Shown here one piece after another: positions 10,701-25,000 of a stretch of DNA of 64,000 nucleotides. Numbering within the stretch: the first letter of the stretch is position 1; the number at the start of each line of letters is the position of its first letter. The stretch lies in NCBI GenBank assembly GCA_035582835.1, contig JAYKAV010002342.1, positions 904,897-968,896 of the forward strand, written 5' to 3'. Under the pieces are notes generated by a model that did no database searches, was not told the DNA's origin, and saw only the letters and a list, made by a program, of their open reading frames with translations. A program made the position numbers and the translations under genes. The DNA comes from Phoebastria nigripes. Lineage: Eukaryota > Chordata > Aves > Procellariiformes > Diomedeidae.

Positions 10701-13700
10701 AATGAGATTAAGATAGATATATACCAATTGTGCCTGAGTGAGGTATTTCTTCCACCACAGATACTTGCGCATAGAAGGGATGACTGATAGTCCGTAATAA
10801 GAATACATGAGCACGTGGATAAAGCTATTCAAAGTGGGTCCAAAGAAACCTGTAAAAATCCAACAAGGGAAACATTTTATATACCAACTGCTAAAAAGTG
10901 AGAGAAGATATTATTGTTAGCAATGTCTCCTGCATACAGTAAGTCTTCCCTCTGTGCTTATCCTTTGCTAAAGACATTCCTGATGTGAAAAGATGCTGTC
11001 TGAGGGACAACTGACAAACTGAATGATAATTCCTATAGGGTTTTTCTCATGCTGAATATTGTGTTTTCATCCCATGTTTTTCATTTTCTCTACTTTTCTA
11101 TTCTGTAGTTTACAGGTTATTGCTTTTGTTTCCCTCCTAAACATTCTTCTTCGCATGAGTCTCTCCATTTTTGCTGTAAGCTTTAAACACCGCTGTGGGT
11201 GACTGTGCTGCTGGTACCGTAGCTTAGGGCCCTGGGAGGCACCTGGTCTCCTGCTCCCTGATGCAGTAGTAAGGGCTTTACTTTGAATTAAACTAGCCTA
11301 GTGTGGCTGTGTTTGAGCACTGCGCTCATTTTCTTCAGTGACTCTTCTGCTAGATGCAGATTTGCAGAATTTCACCCAGATAATGCCTTGCCACTCTAAT
11401 CAGCTATAGTTAGTAAATACTAATTCTAGAGCAAATGAATTGTCCTCTGTACCTTACAGACTATTGAGAAGTAGCAGCACTACTCTATCTGCTGTATGCT
11501 CATGTGTTTGATGGCAGTGCTTGACAGCTACAAGATGGTCTCACCAATTGTTTTGATTTTTCCACTGATTAATTACTTAATAATTACTGATTAATGACTT
11601 AGTTACTGATTTTTCCATTCTGTTAATTATAATAGTGCAAAGCTAGTGCAAAGTGTGGGGAATATGTTCAGACACAATAGAAAGCACAAACTCCTAGGTT
11701 GTTTACACCTCCGTAGAAATAGCTCGCAATTGCTATGAAATCTTTGATCTCTGTTTCCACCTATAACAGTGATTTACTTTGACTTTGTGCTGCCCAAAAT
11801 AAGTGCCAACAAATGTGAATTCTGCTTTTTGTTCTGAAAAACACCTGCAACAAGTTGCTTTACAAAATATTATAGTGGACTGAGGTGACTCCCGTTAATA
11901 GCTCAAAGTAAGAAAACCAATTTTCTTCTCAACTCTGATAACAATCCCAGAGGAAGCCTCTGGCTGTATGAAGCCCTGGAAAAGTGTGCCTGTTGTGAGA
12001 CTCCTGAAGTAGGTGTTTGGACTTAGTATACAAATGCCAAGTGAGCAGCCTGTGACACTGTACGTCTTCCCCACCTCAACAGGGGAGATGATGACTATTG
12101 CAATATCCTCCTAAGAGCCACGTCGGTTAGAGATTACTGTTGTGAAATATGTTGAACCCAAAATATGATAAGGCAAAGGTTGCTGCTACTTCTGCTATTT
12201 CAATATGAAGTGTAAGACCATATCGATCAGTTCTGGCTGTCCAGTAGTTCTGGACAGCTACTTGAATGAGATGTATTCTCATTTAAAACAAAACAAACTC
12301 AAACTGGTATTTTAATTAACAATTATGTAAGTAAAGTATCTTGCTAAAGCAGAATGTCAGATTGATGCATACAGGAGTCAAACTTGTAAAAATGCTATTG
12401 AGTTAATTGTTGTGATTGACACTGACTTTACTAGGGTCATGATGTCCTCCTACATCTGCTTTTGGAGTAGGTCTTGTATGTGATCACTCTTGTGTACTAC
12501 TTAGTAGCATTATCCTGTCTAAAAGTGGTTTGGAGAGAAGTAAATATGAAGGGTTGTGGCAGCTAAGTGGAAAATCTAGGGCCTAACACTCAGATTTTTT
12601 TTTGCCCTGAACTTTTAACCATGCTTTTAATTTTACTGCGATCTGCAGGTGTTTGGCAGTTCTGAAGGGCTATGAATGTTAATGATGCTGTCAGTGATAC
12701 ACTTGCTTTGCATGGTAATGTGATTCTCCTTCAGCAACAGGTGACTTATACCCTAGGTGATGAAGCAAACAGACTTACTTTGCCCACAAGGTATCCAGTT
12801 CAGAACACACCACCAAATGTTAAACATTGTGGCATGGTGATACACGTGAAGGAAGGTGATCTGGCTGCTTTTCTTTCTCAGTACAAAGAAGATAGTGTCC
12901 ATGAATTCAATTACTTTGGAAAAATAATACCACCACAGCACCTTGGCTACCTGTACAAGCAAGAACAAAGGAGCAGGAGATCAGTATCTGTCCATAAAAG
13001 GGCTTAAATATTGTTGTACTTCATCAGTCCCTAGGCATGCAACTTCCCAAAAGTAATTAATGTCCTGTTGAAGGAGGAGCACAATTTCTGGCTTCAATTT
13101 TATTTCCCTTTTGAATGAAGCGGTTTAGAAAAAAAGCATCATTTTTAATGTGATTATACAAATATATAATTATCTAAATATAATTTAAGAAATATAAACT
13201 TTGAGGAAGGGTTTCCTAATTGTTCCGGTTTTTTCATCAAAAATACGGTTGTGTGGGTGTTTTTGTTTTATGTTTGGGGTTTTTTTGGTGNTTTTTTGTT
13301 TGTTTGTTTTTAAGAGTGCTACCATTTGTACTTTCTTGGCACGGAACAGATTTTGCTGGGAGCTGCTTCTTTCTAAGTAATCCAAATTTCACACTCAACA
13401 CAATAGAGTATACCCTCCTCTAGAGTTGAGACACTTTATCAGAGCTCAGGATATGTTCCAGGACAGTTAAAGACACTTAGTTAAAACAGAAAGGGGGGGA
13501 AAACATGTTGATGGGAAAAGGTATTTAACTGACCTTTTCCTTGCCATAACACAGACAAATTTTGAGGGTTGGGGAAAATTATGTAAGTTAACCAATCTTT
13601 CTGCCCTTGAGCTCTAACGTTATCTGGAAAGTAAGCCTGACGTGGGGAATGACAGAGGGTTAATATGTAGAATTGCTGTGATGCAGAAATAAGGGTTGAA

Positions 13701-16700
13701 ACTAGAGATGAGCCAAGACAGCAAAATGTCTCTGCAGTTTTCTAGAGTTTAGAGTTGGGCTTAAATCCATTTCCAGCTACAGCCCAACAAGTGTTACATT
13801 TTAGATGATTGATTTTTGTTCCAAGTTTTTAAATGATTTATATTTTCTGTTTTAATAGTCAGGCAACACTGTTTTGATNACAGATCTTGGTATATGGCTC
13901 CCTGTCATGCTTTCTACAGCAGGGATGCATCTGTATTGAATCAGAAAGATAACACTTCTTGTTTGCTGCTAGCTGTTAGACATCTTGATTAAAACCATCA
14001 TGTTAAAGATGTCATCAGTAACATCCTTATAAGTGCTGTGAATGCAGAAGTGTTGCACCGAGGACGTGGAGGGGAGGACTGCCACAGATGCTGGGGGCTG
14101 AGATGCTGCTGTGCCTTACCCGGATGTCGGCCTCCCCTGCGCTGTGGAGGTTCTGGCACTGCAAGTTGTAGCCTCCTTCCCACGTGGCAAGGATGAGCTG
14201 GAACAGAAAACATAGCAATTAGGTTCATGAACAGACATAGCAGTTGGCTTTTACCCCTGCAGTTGTTCTGTGTTTATTGAAAAAAGCAGCACGGAAGTAC
14301 GGTAGGTTCCCACTCCTTCCGTGAACTGATGCTCCTAAACCAGACCACTTGCTAATATCTTCTGTTTTGAAATGGCAAAGGCATCAGGTTGTGTTGGAGG
14401 TGTACACTGAAATGGTATACCTTTCACATTTCTCTAGCTTTAGAGCCTTCAAGGCGTCCATTGAAATCTCTTGTTACTTAGTGCAGTGATCCTCACTCCA
14501 AAGCTCGTGCTTGAATATTGTATCTCTGTCCTGAAGCAGTATGAACAGAGCTTAACATAGCTACTTGTGCAAAACCATCCTTGAGAAAAATTCCCTGATG
14601 CCAAGCAAGCAAACAGAAGGCAAACCCAAAGTAGTGCGATGGGAGAAATATTTCTTAATGCCATACGCATGTCTCTTTATCCTACACTGTTAAATGCAGG
14701 AGGAAGTAGATAGAGGAGAGTGGGCATAGTGCTGAATGGAGACATGAATAGGCACACAAGCAATTTCTTAGATTTAGCGCACGTCATACTGGGAAGCAGA
14801 CAAAGCAATGAAATGTCAGGCTACCACACTGAGGGAGCAGAAGGTTTCTAGGAAGCCATATGGTAGCTTTTGATGTGGAGTATTTTTATAGTAATGACCA
14901 CCTAAAGCATTCAGCAGCCCTTTTCGAATAGGGAGAATAATCTGTTGCCTATAAATGCTATGTAGAGTCCACTGATTTTTAAAAAGGTCTTGCTTATTCT
15001 TGAATGTGTGAAAAGTGGTTTTAGGGGCCAAACTGAGCAATTCATGTTCTGCGGTCTGTCTCCCTCTCTACAGAGGATGNAGTGAGTCATGGTGGGAGAA
15101 ATACATTGAAGTGTTATGCTGTAAGCAGAATTGCAAGATACTGTGAGAAGTGGGTTGCTTTCAACTCTGGCACTACATTCACGGGGAAGGTGTGTATCAA
15201 TGTCTGTACAGACTTTCCCTTCCACTTCAGACTGAAAAGTAGTCTCCTGTGTTGAATGTGTGACGGTCTATACAAAAGCAAAGCAGAGATATTATCAGTG
15301 ATCAAACTGAATTAATTCCTAGAGTAAATACATTAAAAAAATGATTATTGATAATATTATCTGGAGAATTAGCAAATAGCCCAGAATGCTTATTATAAGT
15401 TCACATTAAAAAGCAATAAAACCTCTATTATTTTTGCTCTGAATTGCAATTCTCTGATTCTCCCTGTAATTCCAACATAGCTGGTGTATGTGGCCAAAAT
15501 AACCCATAGAGATTGCAGAGAGAGATGAAAAGACAATAATAAGTGTTTTGCACATAACTGCTATACAAACCCACTCCTTTTTGGAACAGCCTGTGTTTCG
15601 GTGGATTCGCCTACAGTGTGTGCTGGAGGTCACCAAACCAAACAGGATGGGACTGGAGTCTAAAAACAGCGGAAACAACAAAAACCCAGCTAGAGATCCT
15701 CATACAAATGCTCAGTGCAGCTGAGATCACAACTTGTCTTGCCAAGTTGGCCTCTGCTTGGGTGTTGTGCCTGCAAGCTTGCAGGGCTGGGACATGTGGG
15801 CTCCTCTCCTTTCCCCGCTGTGGTAGGCAGGTGGGAAGGGGAGGCGTGGGTCACACCTCTCCAACTAACTTAACCTGTAGAGGTGCTGAAGAGAAGGGAG
15901 TTAAAACTCCTTGAGAAAAGCAAATTATGCNACTTCATTTCCCTATTATCTTTCAAAAAGCAGCTGAGTGGAAAAGGGGTCATTTCTGTTCTCNGAGAAG
16001 GAGGCAAAGGGCATGCAGTTCCCCAGCTGTCCCTCCTGTGGCATGTCCTTGGTCCCCAGATCTGTGCCTATGCTGTAGCTGGCAATAGGTAGCAGCTTCC
16101 CCCCACGAGGGATGGGGAGACACTACTGCATGGTTGCTTTTCTGGGTAGCTCCTCTCAGCGCCGCCTTTGCGCACTCTCCTGCCTTGGATTTTCTCTCCA
16201 AATGACAGGAGAGTGAGCGATCCCCAAACCGACTTTTGGAATAGATAGGTACAGCATCATTGACAGGCTGTTGTTGAAGATTTGCTCTCACCTCTGTCTT
16301 GTTACTTGAGAAATGCTGAAGAAAATGGAATTGTCATCTTGTTCTTGGCTGGGAGCAGTATGGCCAAACAGTGCTGGAGTATCAGGAGCTTGTTTGGAGG
16401 CAGNGTCCTGGATGCCAGCAGGCTGCAGTGGTGACATCTGGGAGCTTTGGTAAGGCATGGCCTCAAACACGAGCATTAACAGCTCTGCTAGAAACTTCTG
16501 CTGCTCTTCTATAATAGGAGCAGGAAGTAAATGATATTGCCTCTTGCTATTTTATTTTCCTCAGTCAACTATAATGAAACCCTCATTGGCTTTATAGGTG
16601 GGAAGCGATGACAGTGGGACCATCTCTAGCCTTTGTGATTGCAGGGAGTTGAAATCATGACCCACAAGACCTCAAAACCCTAAAAACAAATGACGAAGAG

Positions 16701-19700
16701 GCAACTGCTTTTCCATTTTTGTGCAAAGCAATGTTATAGACTAGGGAGGACACTTTCTCCTGATTTTACTGAGGAACTATAAATTGCCATTGCAAATGCA
16801 CTCTGTTGCTTTGTTAAAGTANGAGATAAAGGTTGCATTTTGTTGTGTTCATACTGTACATGATGTTTGGTAACAGCTCTATGATATGATAACATTCTTA
16901 TCTACGCTCTTAAACAATTTTACCTTATGAGAGGTGTGCAATTTTTAACTTTTTTGTCCAAGANTAATTAAAACAATTTCACCTGATTGATTTTATTGCA
17001 TTCTGTATCTGTAAATTCATACCTTTCTTACGCTTAAATTGGTCAAATTTGTTCATTTATCTTTTAATGTATCTTTGGGTATCTGCTTTTTTCAGGTTCC
17101 AATTGTGAAAACACTTTACTCTTTCAACTTCTTTTTCTCTTCCTTTAACAACTAACTCTTGTTTTGTTTTTTTTTTTCCTTTGCTGAAGATACCTAACCT
17201 CATAAAATTTTCAGCTACAGTAGGTGAAATGTTGGTTCACAGAAATTTGCTAGAAAAATCTGCTATTTTAAATCTTTTGATGAGTCCGTTTTACAAATGT
17301 TCTGATTTGCATATGATTGCAATAGACTGATTTTCAAAAATCTCTTTTGTGTGTTTTCTTGTGNGTTAAAGGTTAGGAAACTTTCCTGCTGGTGCTGAAC
17401 TGGCCTGCTTGGTCTTATCTCAAGATTTTGTCAAGTATTCCATTCATGCTAGAATATAGTGCTAAAGCCTCTCACCTTGCTGAGTAGCAGACTAAGCACC
17501 AAGAGCCNGGACCCAGGGGCCTGTGCCCTGCTCATTTCAAGCTTTCGGCCTCAAAAATCTCACAGCTGTAGCTTGTTCCTGCATCTGTCTTCTACAGGTA
17601 GGCTAGAAAGGAAAGCAACGTGATTTTTCTGAATGGATATTCCTATTTCTACTGACTGCAGTTTCTCTGTGCCCTTTGAGTTGTAGAAAAAGCTCTGTGC
17701 ATGTTGGGCTTTCTCAGAGAGAAAATGCCTGGAAGCAACAAGGTATTCTTTCTTGTCCNAGGGCAGGAGAAAGACAGAGGGTGAGGCACCAGCACCTGGC
17801 TACATCTGGCTGGCAACCAGTCACCAGCNGTGTTCCTCAGGGCTCAATTCTAGGGCCAGTTCTGTTCAATGTATTTATCAACGATCTGGATGCAGGAGTT
17901 GAATGCACCATTAGCAAGTTTGCTGACGATACCGAACTGGGAGGTGCAGTTGACTCTCTTGAGGGACAGGAGGCCTTGTAGAGGGATCTAGATAGATTGG
18001 AGCATTGGGCTATGATTAATGGGATTAAATTTACCAAGTCAAAATACCGGATTCTGCAGCTCGGACAGAGTAACGCTGGGCACAAGTATAAATTGGGGGA
18101 GGAANGGCTGGAGAGCAGCCCTGCAGAAAGGGTTCTNGGGGTGCTGGTTGACAGTAGGGTCAATATAAGTCAGCAGNGTGCCCTGGCAGCCAAGAGGGCA
18201 AACCACATCCTGGGGTGCATCAAACACAGCATAACAAGCCGGTCAAAAGAGGTGATTATCCCACTGTATTCAGCATTGGTGTGGCCTCACCTTGAGTACT
18301 GTGTGCAGTTCTGGGTCCCTCAACTTAAGAAGGACGTGAAGGTACTCGAATGCATCCAGAGGANGGCAACAAAGCTGGTGACAGGGCTGGAAGGAATGTC
18401 CTATGAAGAGTGGCTGAGGACTTTGGGCTTGTCTAGTTTGGAGAAAAGGAGGCTGAGGGGCNACCTCATTGCTCTCTCCAACTTCCTGAGGAGGGAACGT
18501 GGAGAATGGAGGTGCTGAGCTCTTCTCCCTGGTAACCAGTGACAGGATGCATGGGAATGGTTCAAAGCTGCACCAGGGGAGGTTTAGACTGGACATTAGG
18601 AAGCATTTCTTTACCAAGAGNGTGATCAAACACTGGAACAGGTTTCCTAGAGAGGTGGTCGATGCCCCAAGCCTGTCAGTGTTTGAGAGGCATTTGAATA
18701 ATGCCCTTAATAACATGCTTTAACTTTTGGTCAGCCCTGAATTGGCCAGGCAGTTGGACTAGACGATCATTGTAGGTCCCTTTCAACTGAAACAGTCTAT
18801 CTGGTATATTGTCTGTCTGTCCAGAAACAGTTCAGAAGGGGAAGCTACAAACTAATAATGGAATTAGTATTCAAATAATTGAAATTCCTCTCCAAAGTTC
18901 AGAGCCAGAGGATGAGCACTAGTGTCCTTCTTGTGGAAAAAACGGAACAAGAAGCCTCTTGACGTTATTATGTNTATGATGTTTTACTGGGTTTTCCCTG
19001 GGACTCCAGCCCTTAGGCCAATTAAAACAACTTGATCTGACCACTNTTCTCAAGCAATGGAGGTCTTGCTAAACTAAGTAAGGAGACTAATCTGTCTATG
19101 TAGTGAAAGAAGGGTCTAACTTGCAGTGATGTGAATCACTTATTTCCCCTGGCCATAGGAGGAGATTTCTGCTAGTCCTTGTGAATGGCAGCTCCTCCCT
19201 GGATCTATAGACTTGGACAAAACAGTCCTAAAAGCAGTTATCTGCTGGCCACATCCCAAGGAAAAGGAGTCTAAGCAAACACTCAGCACAGTGTCTTAGG
19301 AAGGAGAAAGGAATGACTTTGTTTTCTTTGTATTTTTTATTTTAAGTGAATTTTAGAATGAAATGCCTNGTAAGATTATCAGTGTCTAAAAAGAGAGGCC
19401 AGATATTCATCATCTCATCTGACTTTCCTTTTTTAATTTTTAAAGGGAGGAATCAGCTCCTTGACTGTAACATGTCTCAGTTCCACAAGCATGCAACATC
19501 TGAATTGTCTTCCTATCCCCAAGAGGCTGGGGTGAAGGCATNCCACAATGCTACTGAGGCCGTTGCACTTTTTTATAAGAAGTAGATGAAGAGAGGAAAG
19601 CACTGTTAATCATCCTTGATTTATCATGAAATCAGTTTTAAACAACACCTAGAAAGCTTTCAGGCAGGTTTTCTGGCTAGGATGTTCAATTGTAAAATCA

Positions 19701-21993
19701 TCTGTGAATAGTATTTGTTGAAGAATATCTCTCTATATAGGTTGCCTATTTTTAGACAAGCCTCCAAGAATTGTGGTATAATCCCAGATTTTAGATGGAT
19801 AGCTGAGATGCAGAACAGCCTGTGTTTCCAGATTGCCGCTCTTGTGTCTTGAAGATCTCAAATAAGCTGTAGTCTGGCAAGACTATAAACCCCATAGGGA
19901 AGCAGCGTGGGCTAGATTGTTCAGCCCAGGACTGGGGGATTCCAGGAGCCTAGTCCCAGCCCTGCCACTTGGTCAGTGCCTCGGTTTCCCCAAATGTAAA
20001 AACTTAGTAGTGGTCTTGTGCCAAACAAGAAACAGTTGCTGAACAGGAAGATGTTTCACAATTAAAATATTTTTTTGTCCCTCTTTATGATGCAGTGGAG
20101 ATATTTTTCATGGGGACAGAAATGTAAAGAGCATGCTTTGGNCTACTCCTTGGTGAGGCTCTCCATCTTGCCGTGGGTCTAGTTAGAGGTCCAACAATTG
20201 CATGCATGTGTCCCCCCAAAAAGATTGCCTAATTCTGTAATACATTGACTGGGGTTTGCTATCCTCACCTGCAATATATACAGCTGGACTCCATGTTGGA
20301 TCTCTCATCCTGCTGGAGCACCCTAACTAGAAGGATTATTCCAGGGTGGCGGAAGTAAGTGGTCCCATTTTTCTTATTTTGAGGTCAGAAAGTTCATNTC
20401 ACAGTGACAAAAATAAGAACCCTTCCCAAATGCAAGTTTTGATAAATGTCCGAATTCTTTTTTTGTCAACAAAAACTCTTTCAAATGTAAAGCCATGTTG
20501 TTGAGAAACTCCCAGCCAGTTCCATTTAATACCCCTTAAGTAAATGGGAGACTGCTAGAAGGATTAGTGAACTAATGACTTCAAAATGACTTGAACTTAG
20601 TTATGAATGATAATTGCTCTGTGTGTTGCTGTTGTCTGGGATAGCAGAATAGGCTAAAAGAAATCTCCTCTAGGCTTATTTTCCATGAATCTTTGATTAC
20701 ATCTCCTATTCTGAATAGCTCCCGTATGTTACTTAGTGGTACCAGTGATGCTATCAGGAGCTTTGCACATGTGAAAAACCTCATCATATGAATTTTTACT
20801 CTTGATTTCCAATAAAGTTCTACTGAATTCTACCTGAATGTGCAGGTNAGATCCAGAGCACTGCCTTTTTGATGAACAGGCTAAATGTTCTACCTAAATG
20901 TGGAGCTCAGAAAGGTCAGTAGGAAAGACATGGAGAACTCGGGGGATGAAAACTGAGAAGTGAGGACAACATGTCTAGCTAGAATAACTGCAGGCAAGGA
21001 CAGCAAAGTCAGCTCCTCAGCTCTCCAAACAAATTATTTGATTAAGATAGAAGAACACCTGGGAATTTAACTCTATTCAGACAAAGTTCTTACTTGCATA
21101 AAAAAAGCTGTTTGCTTTTGTCCTTACATTTCACTGCTTTACACTGCACTCTCAGTGACCTTTTGCTGTCTAGTTTTTTTTCCTCGCTTCTCCCTTTTTT
21201 TCCAAATGATAGAAAAGTGCACCTGATCTTTTCTGGTTTCTCACTTTGTTCTTTTACTCTTGCTCCCCTAAGGTTAAGACAGNCTTTCTGTCCTAATTAA
21301 AGAATTACTTCAAAGGAAACCTTCACTTCAAGCACCAATCCTATGGATCTAGAATCATTCCTTACTTCTCTGCTAAATTTACATTCGCTAACTTCTGAAA
21401 AATTAATGAAGGAGTAAAGAATCATTTATTACAACCTTAAAAAAAAAATCATTATGTTGAAGTTGGATTTCTATAGTAAAATTCCAGGACAGTTCAAATC
21501 AGCTAGGATCTATGTCTTTTTTTACTTTTCCTCATTACCTGCACTGTTAAAACTTTACTTAGACCTTCTGCTACTCAAGCTCTATCTTTTTAACACTTGT
21601 ACAGTTAGGAAGGAAATCTTTCTGATGCCAGCCATTATAATGATGGAATAAAACAGAGTTTAAGTGCTCCTTCTATTTTTGGTNTGTTCCTTTCATTTTG
21701 CCCACTGTTATCCCAAATCTAGGCATTATACCAGGTTTTCTAGTAATCTGTGAGATGTAATCCCAGTTGCAATGTGTAGGGCTAAAAACAGTGGCTGGTG
21801 GCCCTGATCGTGCCAGCATTGTGCTTCTGACCTTTCCCTGCTATCAGAGGATACACAGAAGGCAATTCTGGTACTCCTGGGAATCCTCACATCGTCTTGG
21901 CACCTATGGATCTGCAAGTCATGACTATAATTCAGAAATTGGATTTACTGTGGGGTGAATTTTCAGCTCCTAGAAACTGGTAAAGTGAAGGTA

Positions 21994-22024
<31 letters not shown>

Positions 22025-25000
22025 GTAAGGTAAAAGACTTTTCTTCTTGCCTCACTATAAGGGTTAATGCACTGGGCTTGCAATACTTGTGCAGTTCTGC
22101 TCTTTCCCCTTTGCTCTGAATTGAGGGTCCTCACATGCAAGTCCTGTTTCCCCACACGGATGTGGTTGCTTGCTTACAAATCCTACGGATTTGTAATAAG
22201 TCTGTGAAGCTACCTGGGGATACAGGCAGCTTGAGATACCACGCCACCCCTATGCTAATGACACATATCTCTAGATCTCCTTTTTAATCTGACCCAAATG
22301 GTGCCAGTGTCCTGTTTTTTTCAGTGCCTGATCAACAAAAGGACTTGGGTGAGAGCTTGATGACTCACTGAGATTTAATTTAAATAGGGCTGAGGTGATA
22401 CTGCTGGGGAAAGCAGCCTAAGACCATGGTAGAGATTATGTCTTTTCCTATTAATGAGAGAGAGCATTCTCATCCGAGTAATTTCACAATTCAGAGATCA
22501 GCATTGGTCTCCTTTGTTTCCAGTTTTAATTTATCATTGGAGTTGTGACAGTTTTATCCTACGGTGAACTTCAAANCCTTATCTTGGCCTCTGGCGCCTC
22601 AGACTGCATCCCTGGAGCGTGGTTTGTGAGTTGACTTGTGCATGAAATAATCTTAAAATATGTAAAGACCTGTGTGCTTTTCACAGTAAGCTGGTTTTCT
22701 GCTCATAGTTGGTACTTTTAGGATCTTAGGCAGAGACTTGTGTAGAAGAAAGGCATATTTTTCTTCAGTGAAAGTGCTAAAAGTTTTGATTTTTATTAAA
22801 ATGAAAAGATGGTGGTTGTTTTTCTTTATGCAGATCTTTGGCAATGGTACTAGAAATTGTTGGATCAGTAGACTTGATCTGAGTCTATGAACACTTAATG
22901 CTACAGAAGAGAACACAACCAATAACAAACCTCTGATGCAGGTTTCTCTTGTAGGGGCAAGGGTGGAGGGAATTGTCTTCTGGCCCCTCGGCAGTGCACC
23001 TGCAGCCTGCCTAATTTAAGCACAGGATTTGTGTCTAAGCTTTCAGATACTTGAAAATGCCATGCTCCAAAACCAAGTGCCCCACTTCTCCGTTATATTC
23101 AATGGGGAGAGGTAAGTGCCTTTGCCGACTTCAAGAAAATCCATTTGCCTAACTCGGAACTCTAAATTAAGGTCTAATAAACTGCCCTTCTGGGAGGCCT
23201 TCAAAGGCCNCTAACTCTTTCTTGACGCAAAAATTTTGAAACATCTCAGTAGGATGAGGGAAGCTGGGCAGAGCTGTTTTTCTTTAGACCTTGTCCTTCA
23301 GGGATAGCAGGGGCATCTGACCTTATGCTAATGGCACATCTTATAGTTGTCCTGGAGCTGTTCCTCTGAGTACTTTAGGGATTGGTTGACCTCAAAGCTC
23401 ATAGAGCTAAAATCGTCTCCCAGATACTTCATGCGCATGGTGCAGTGCATGGAGCTCTGGCTCAAAAAAGGAATCTGCCCTTGGAGATTTAAAAACAGCC
23501 CTTTTGGTCTGACTCTTTGCTATAACTTTTGTTGTCTTGCCTTGAGGTTGTACAAATCAACTGTAGTCAAGGGACAGCTAAACTAGGTCAGGAGATGAAG
23601 GTGAGGAGATGAAGAATTGCAGCACAGGTACCCCCATCAGCTGGTTTACTATGTTTCTCATTAAAGCCATCATGTGGGACAGTCTGCATTTGGAGATACA
23701 CCCTTTCTTTTGAATGAGGTATTTTTCTTTTGAATGAGGTATTTTTCTTTTGANTTTCTTTTGAATGAGGTATTTTTCTTTTGAATGAGGTATTTTTCTT
23801 TTGAGTTATCTAAGAAGCACCTACTCCATTCTGGAGCTATCACAAAAAAAGGTGTGTGGCACCTTATAAACAAAACCAAGAAGAGATAAGAACAACAATG
23901 CCAATAACTGTTTTGTGGGGGGTTTTTTTGTTTGTTTTTGTTTGTTTTTTGGGTTTTGGTTTTTTTTTTTGGTGGTTTATCTCTATAATAGAGCTTATTA
24001 TTTTGTGATTTATCTCTGTTACAGAGACCAGAGGGGTTCAGGTGCAGTGGGAGGATGGAGGGATAAGACAACTGTTATAGATGTCTCTAACTAGGAATTA
24101 ATCCTGAATCATACTCACTGGAGGGATCAGCTGTGGTTACATAAGCAACCACTGTGCAGAATGCTCTAAATATAGGTAACTCTTGCCTTAAAGAGCTTAC
24201 TGTCCATAAAAGACAGGGAGAATAAGGACCAGAGTAAAGCTTTGGAAATGAGACATTTTGAAACGTTGAGTCACCATAACTTTATTCAGTACTCAAGATG
24301 ATTTCTGCTCTCCCATTTGCGGTTTTCCTTCAGCAGGGATGTGCAAGCTACCTCAGGCAGGTCTGCAAGTCTTAACTTCCATTCTGCTCCTTCACAGGAG
24401 AAGCTGTGATAGGAACCAGGCACGTAGACTATGAAAAAATACAGAGCCACTATTATGAAAGAGTATTTTGTACAGTGTAAAACCACCCTGGCTGACAGTC
24501 CAGAGCTAAGAGTGAAATCTGCAGTAAAACAGCTGTCAGTGCAGATCAGTCGTGATGTCCCCCGGGTTCCCGAAAAACGCAGAATGTGGAGCTATGAGCC
24601 ACTGCCAGCTATGCCCAGCTGCAGTCTGGGAGGCATAAATCGGCAGCCTCCAGCTACAGAATCAATATCTAAAGGGATTAATCTGAGGACTAACGCAACT
24701 CAGCGATTGTCTGCAGCAAAGTTAGCCTCAGGAAGGAAAGGGCAGTGAGGCTGCTGAACAGGAGCTGGCTCAACACAATTCCTTCAAGGACATGAAGGTG
24801 GCAAAAACCAAGTTTGCTTCATTCATGTAAGTGAGACCTGTTAAAATTCTCTTTGTTCATTTATTCACTTGTGGCAGGCCAAATCAGCCTGCAAGGGGAA
24901 GGGAGCAGTATTTTTGTTTTCTATTCAGTTAATCCTTTTTGCTGAGTCCTGCTACTGAAGACAGTTATCTGTATACCTTCAAGCAAAATGGGGATTTAAA

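Larger units (their letters stand above)
8537..10724 (-). other. ELOVL2: ELOVL2 intron 6
   Basis: 2.19 kb. Nearly half of it is the LTR-like element at 9402-10415. The rest has no recognisable feature. Confidence 0.9.

Noticed and set aside
12672..13007. 111-aa plus-strand frame
   Set aside because: It is antisense to ELOVL2 exon 5, whose minus-strand reading is a clear homologue with correct splice sites.
23670..24071. 133-aa minus-strand frame with repeated peptide
   Set aside because: It is produced by the 19-bp minisatellite and a neighbouring T/G-rich stretch.
24431..24748. 105-aa plus-strand frame in intron 3
   Set aside because: No recognisable domain, no promoter or splice context, and length within chance for 64 kb.
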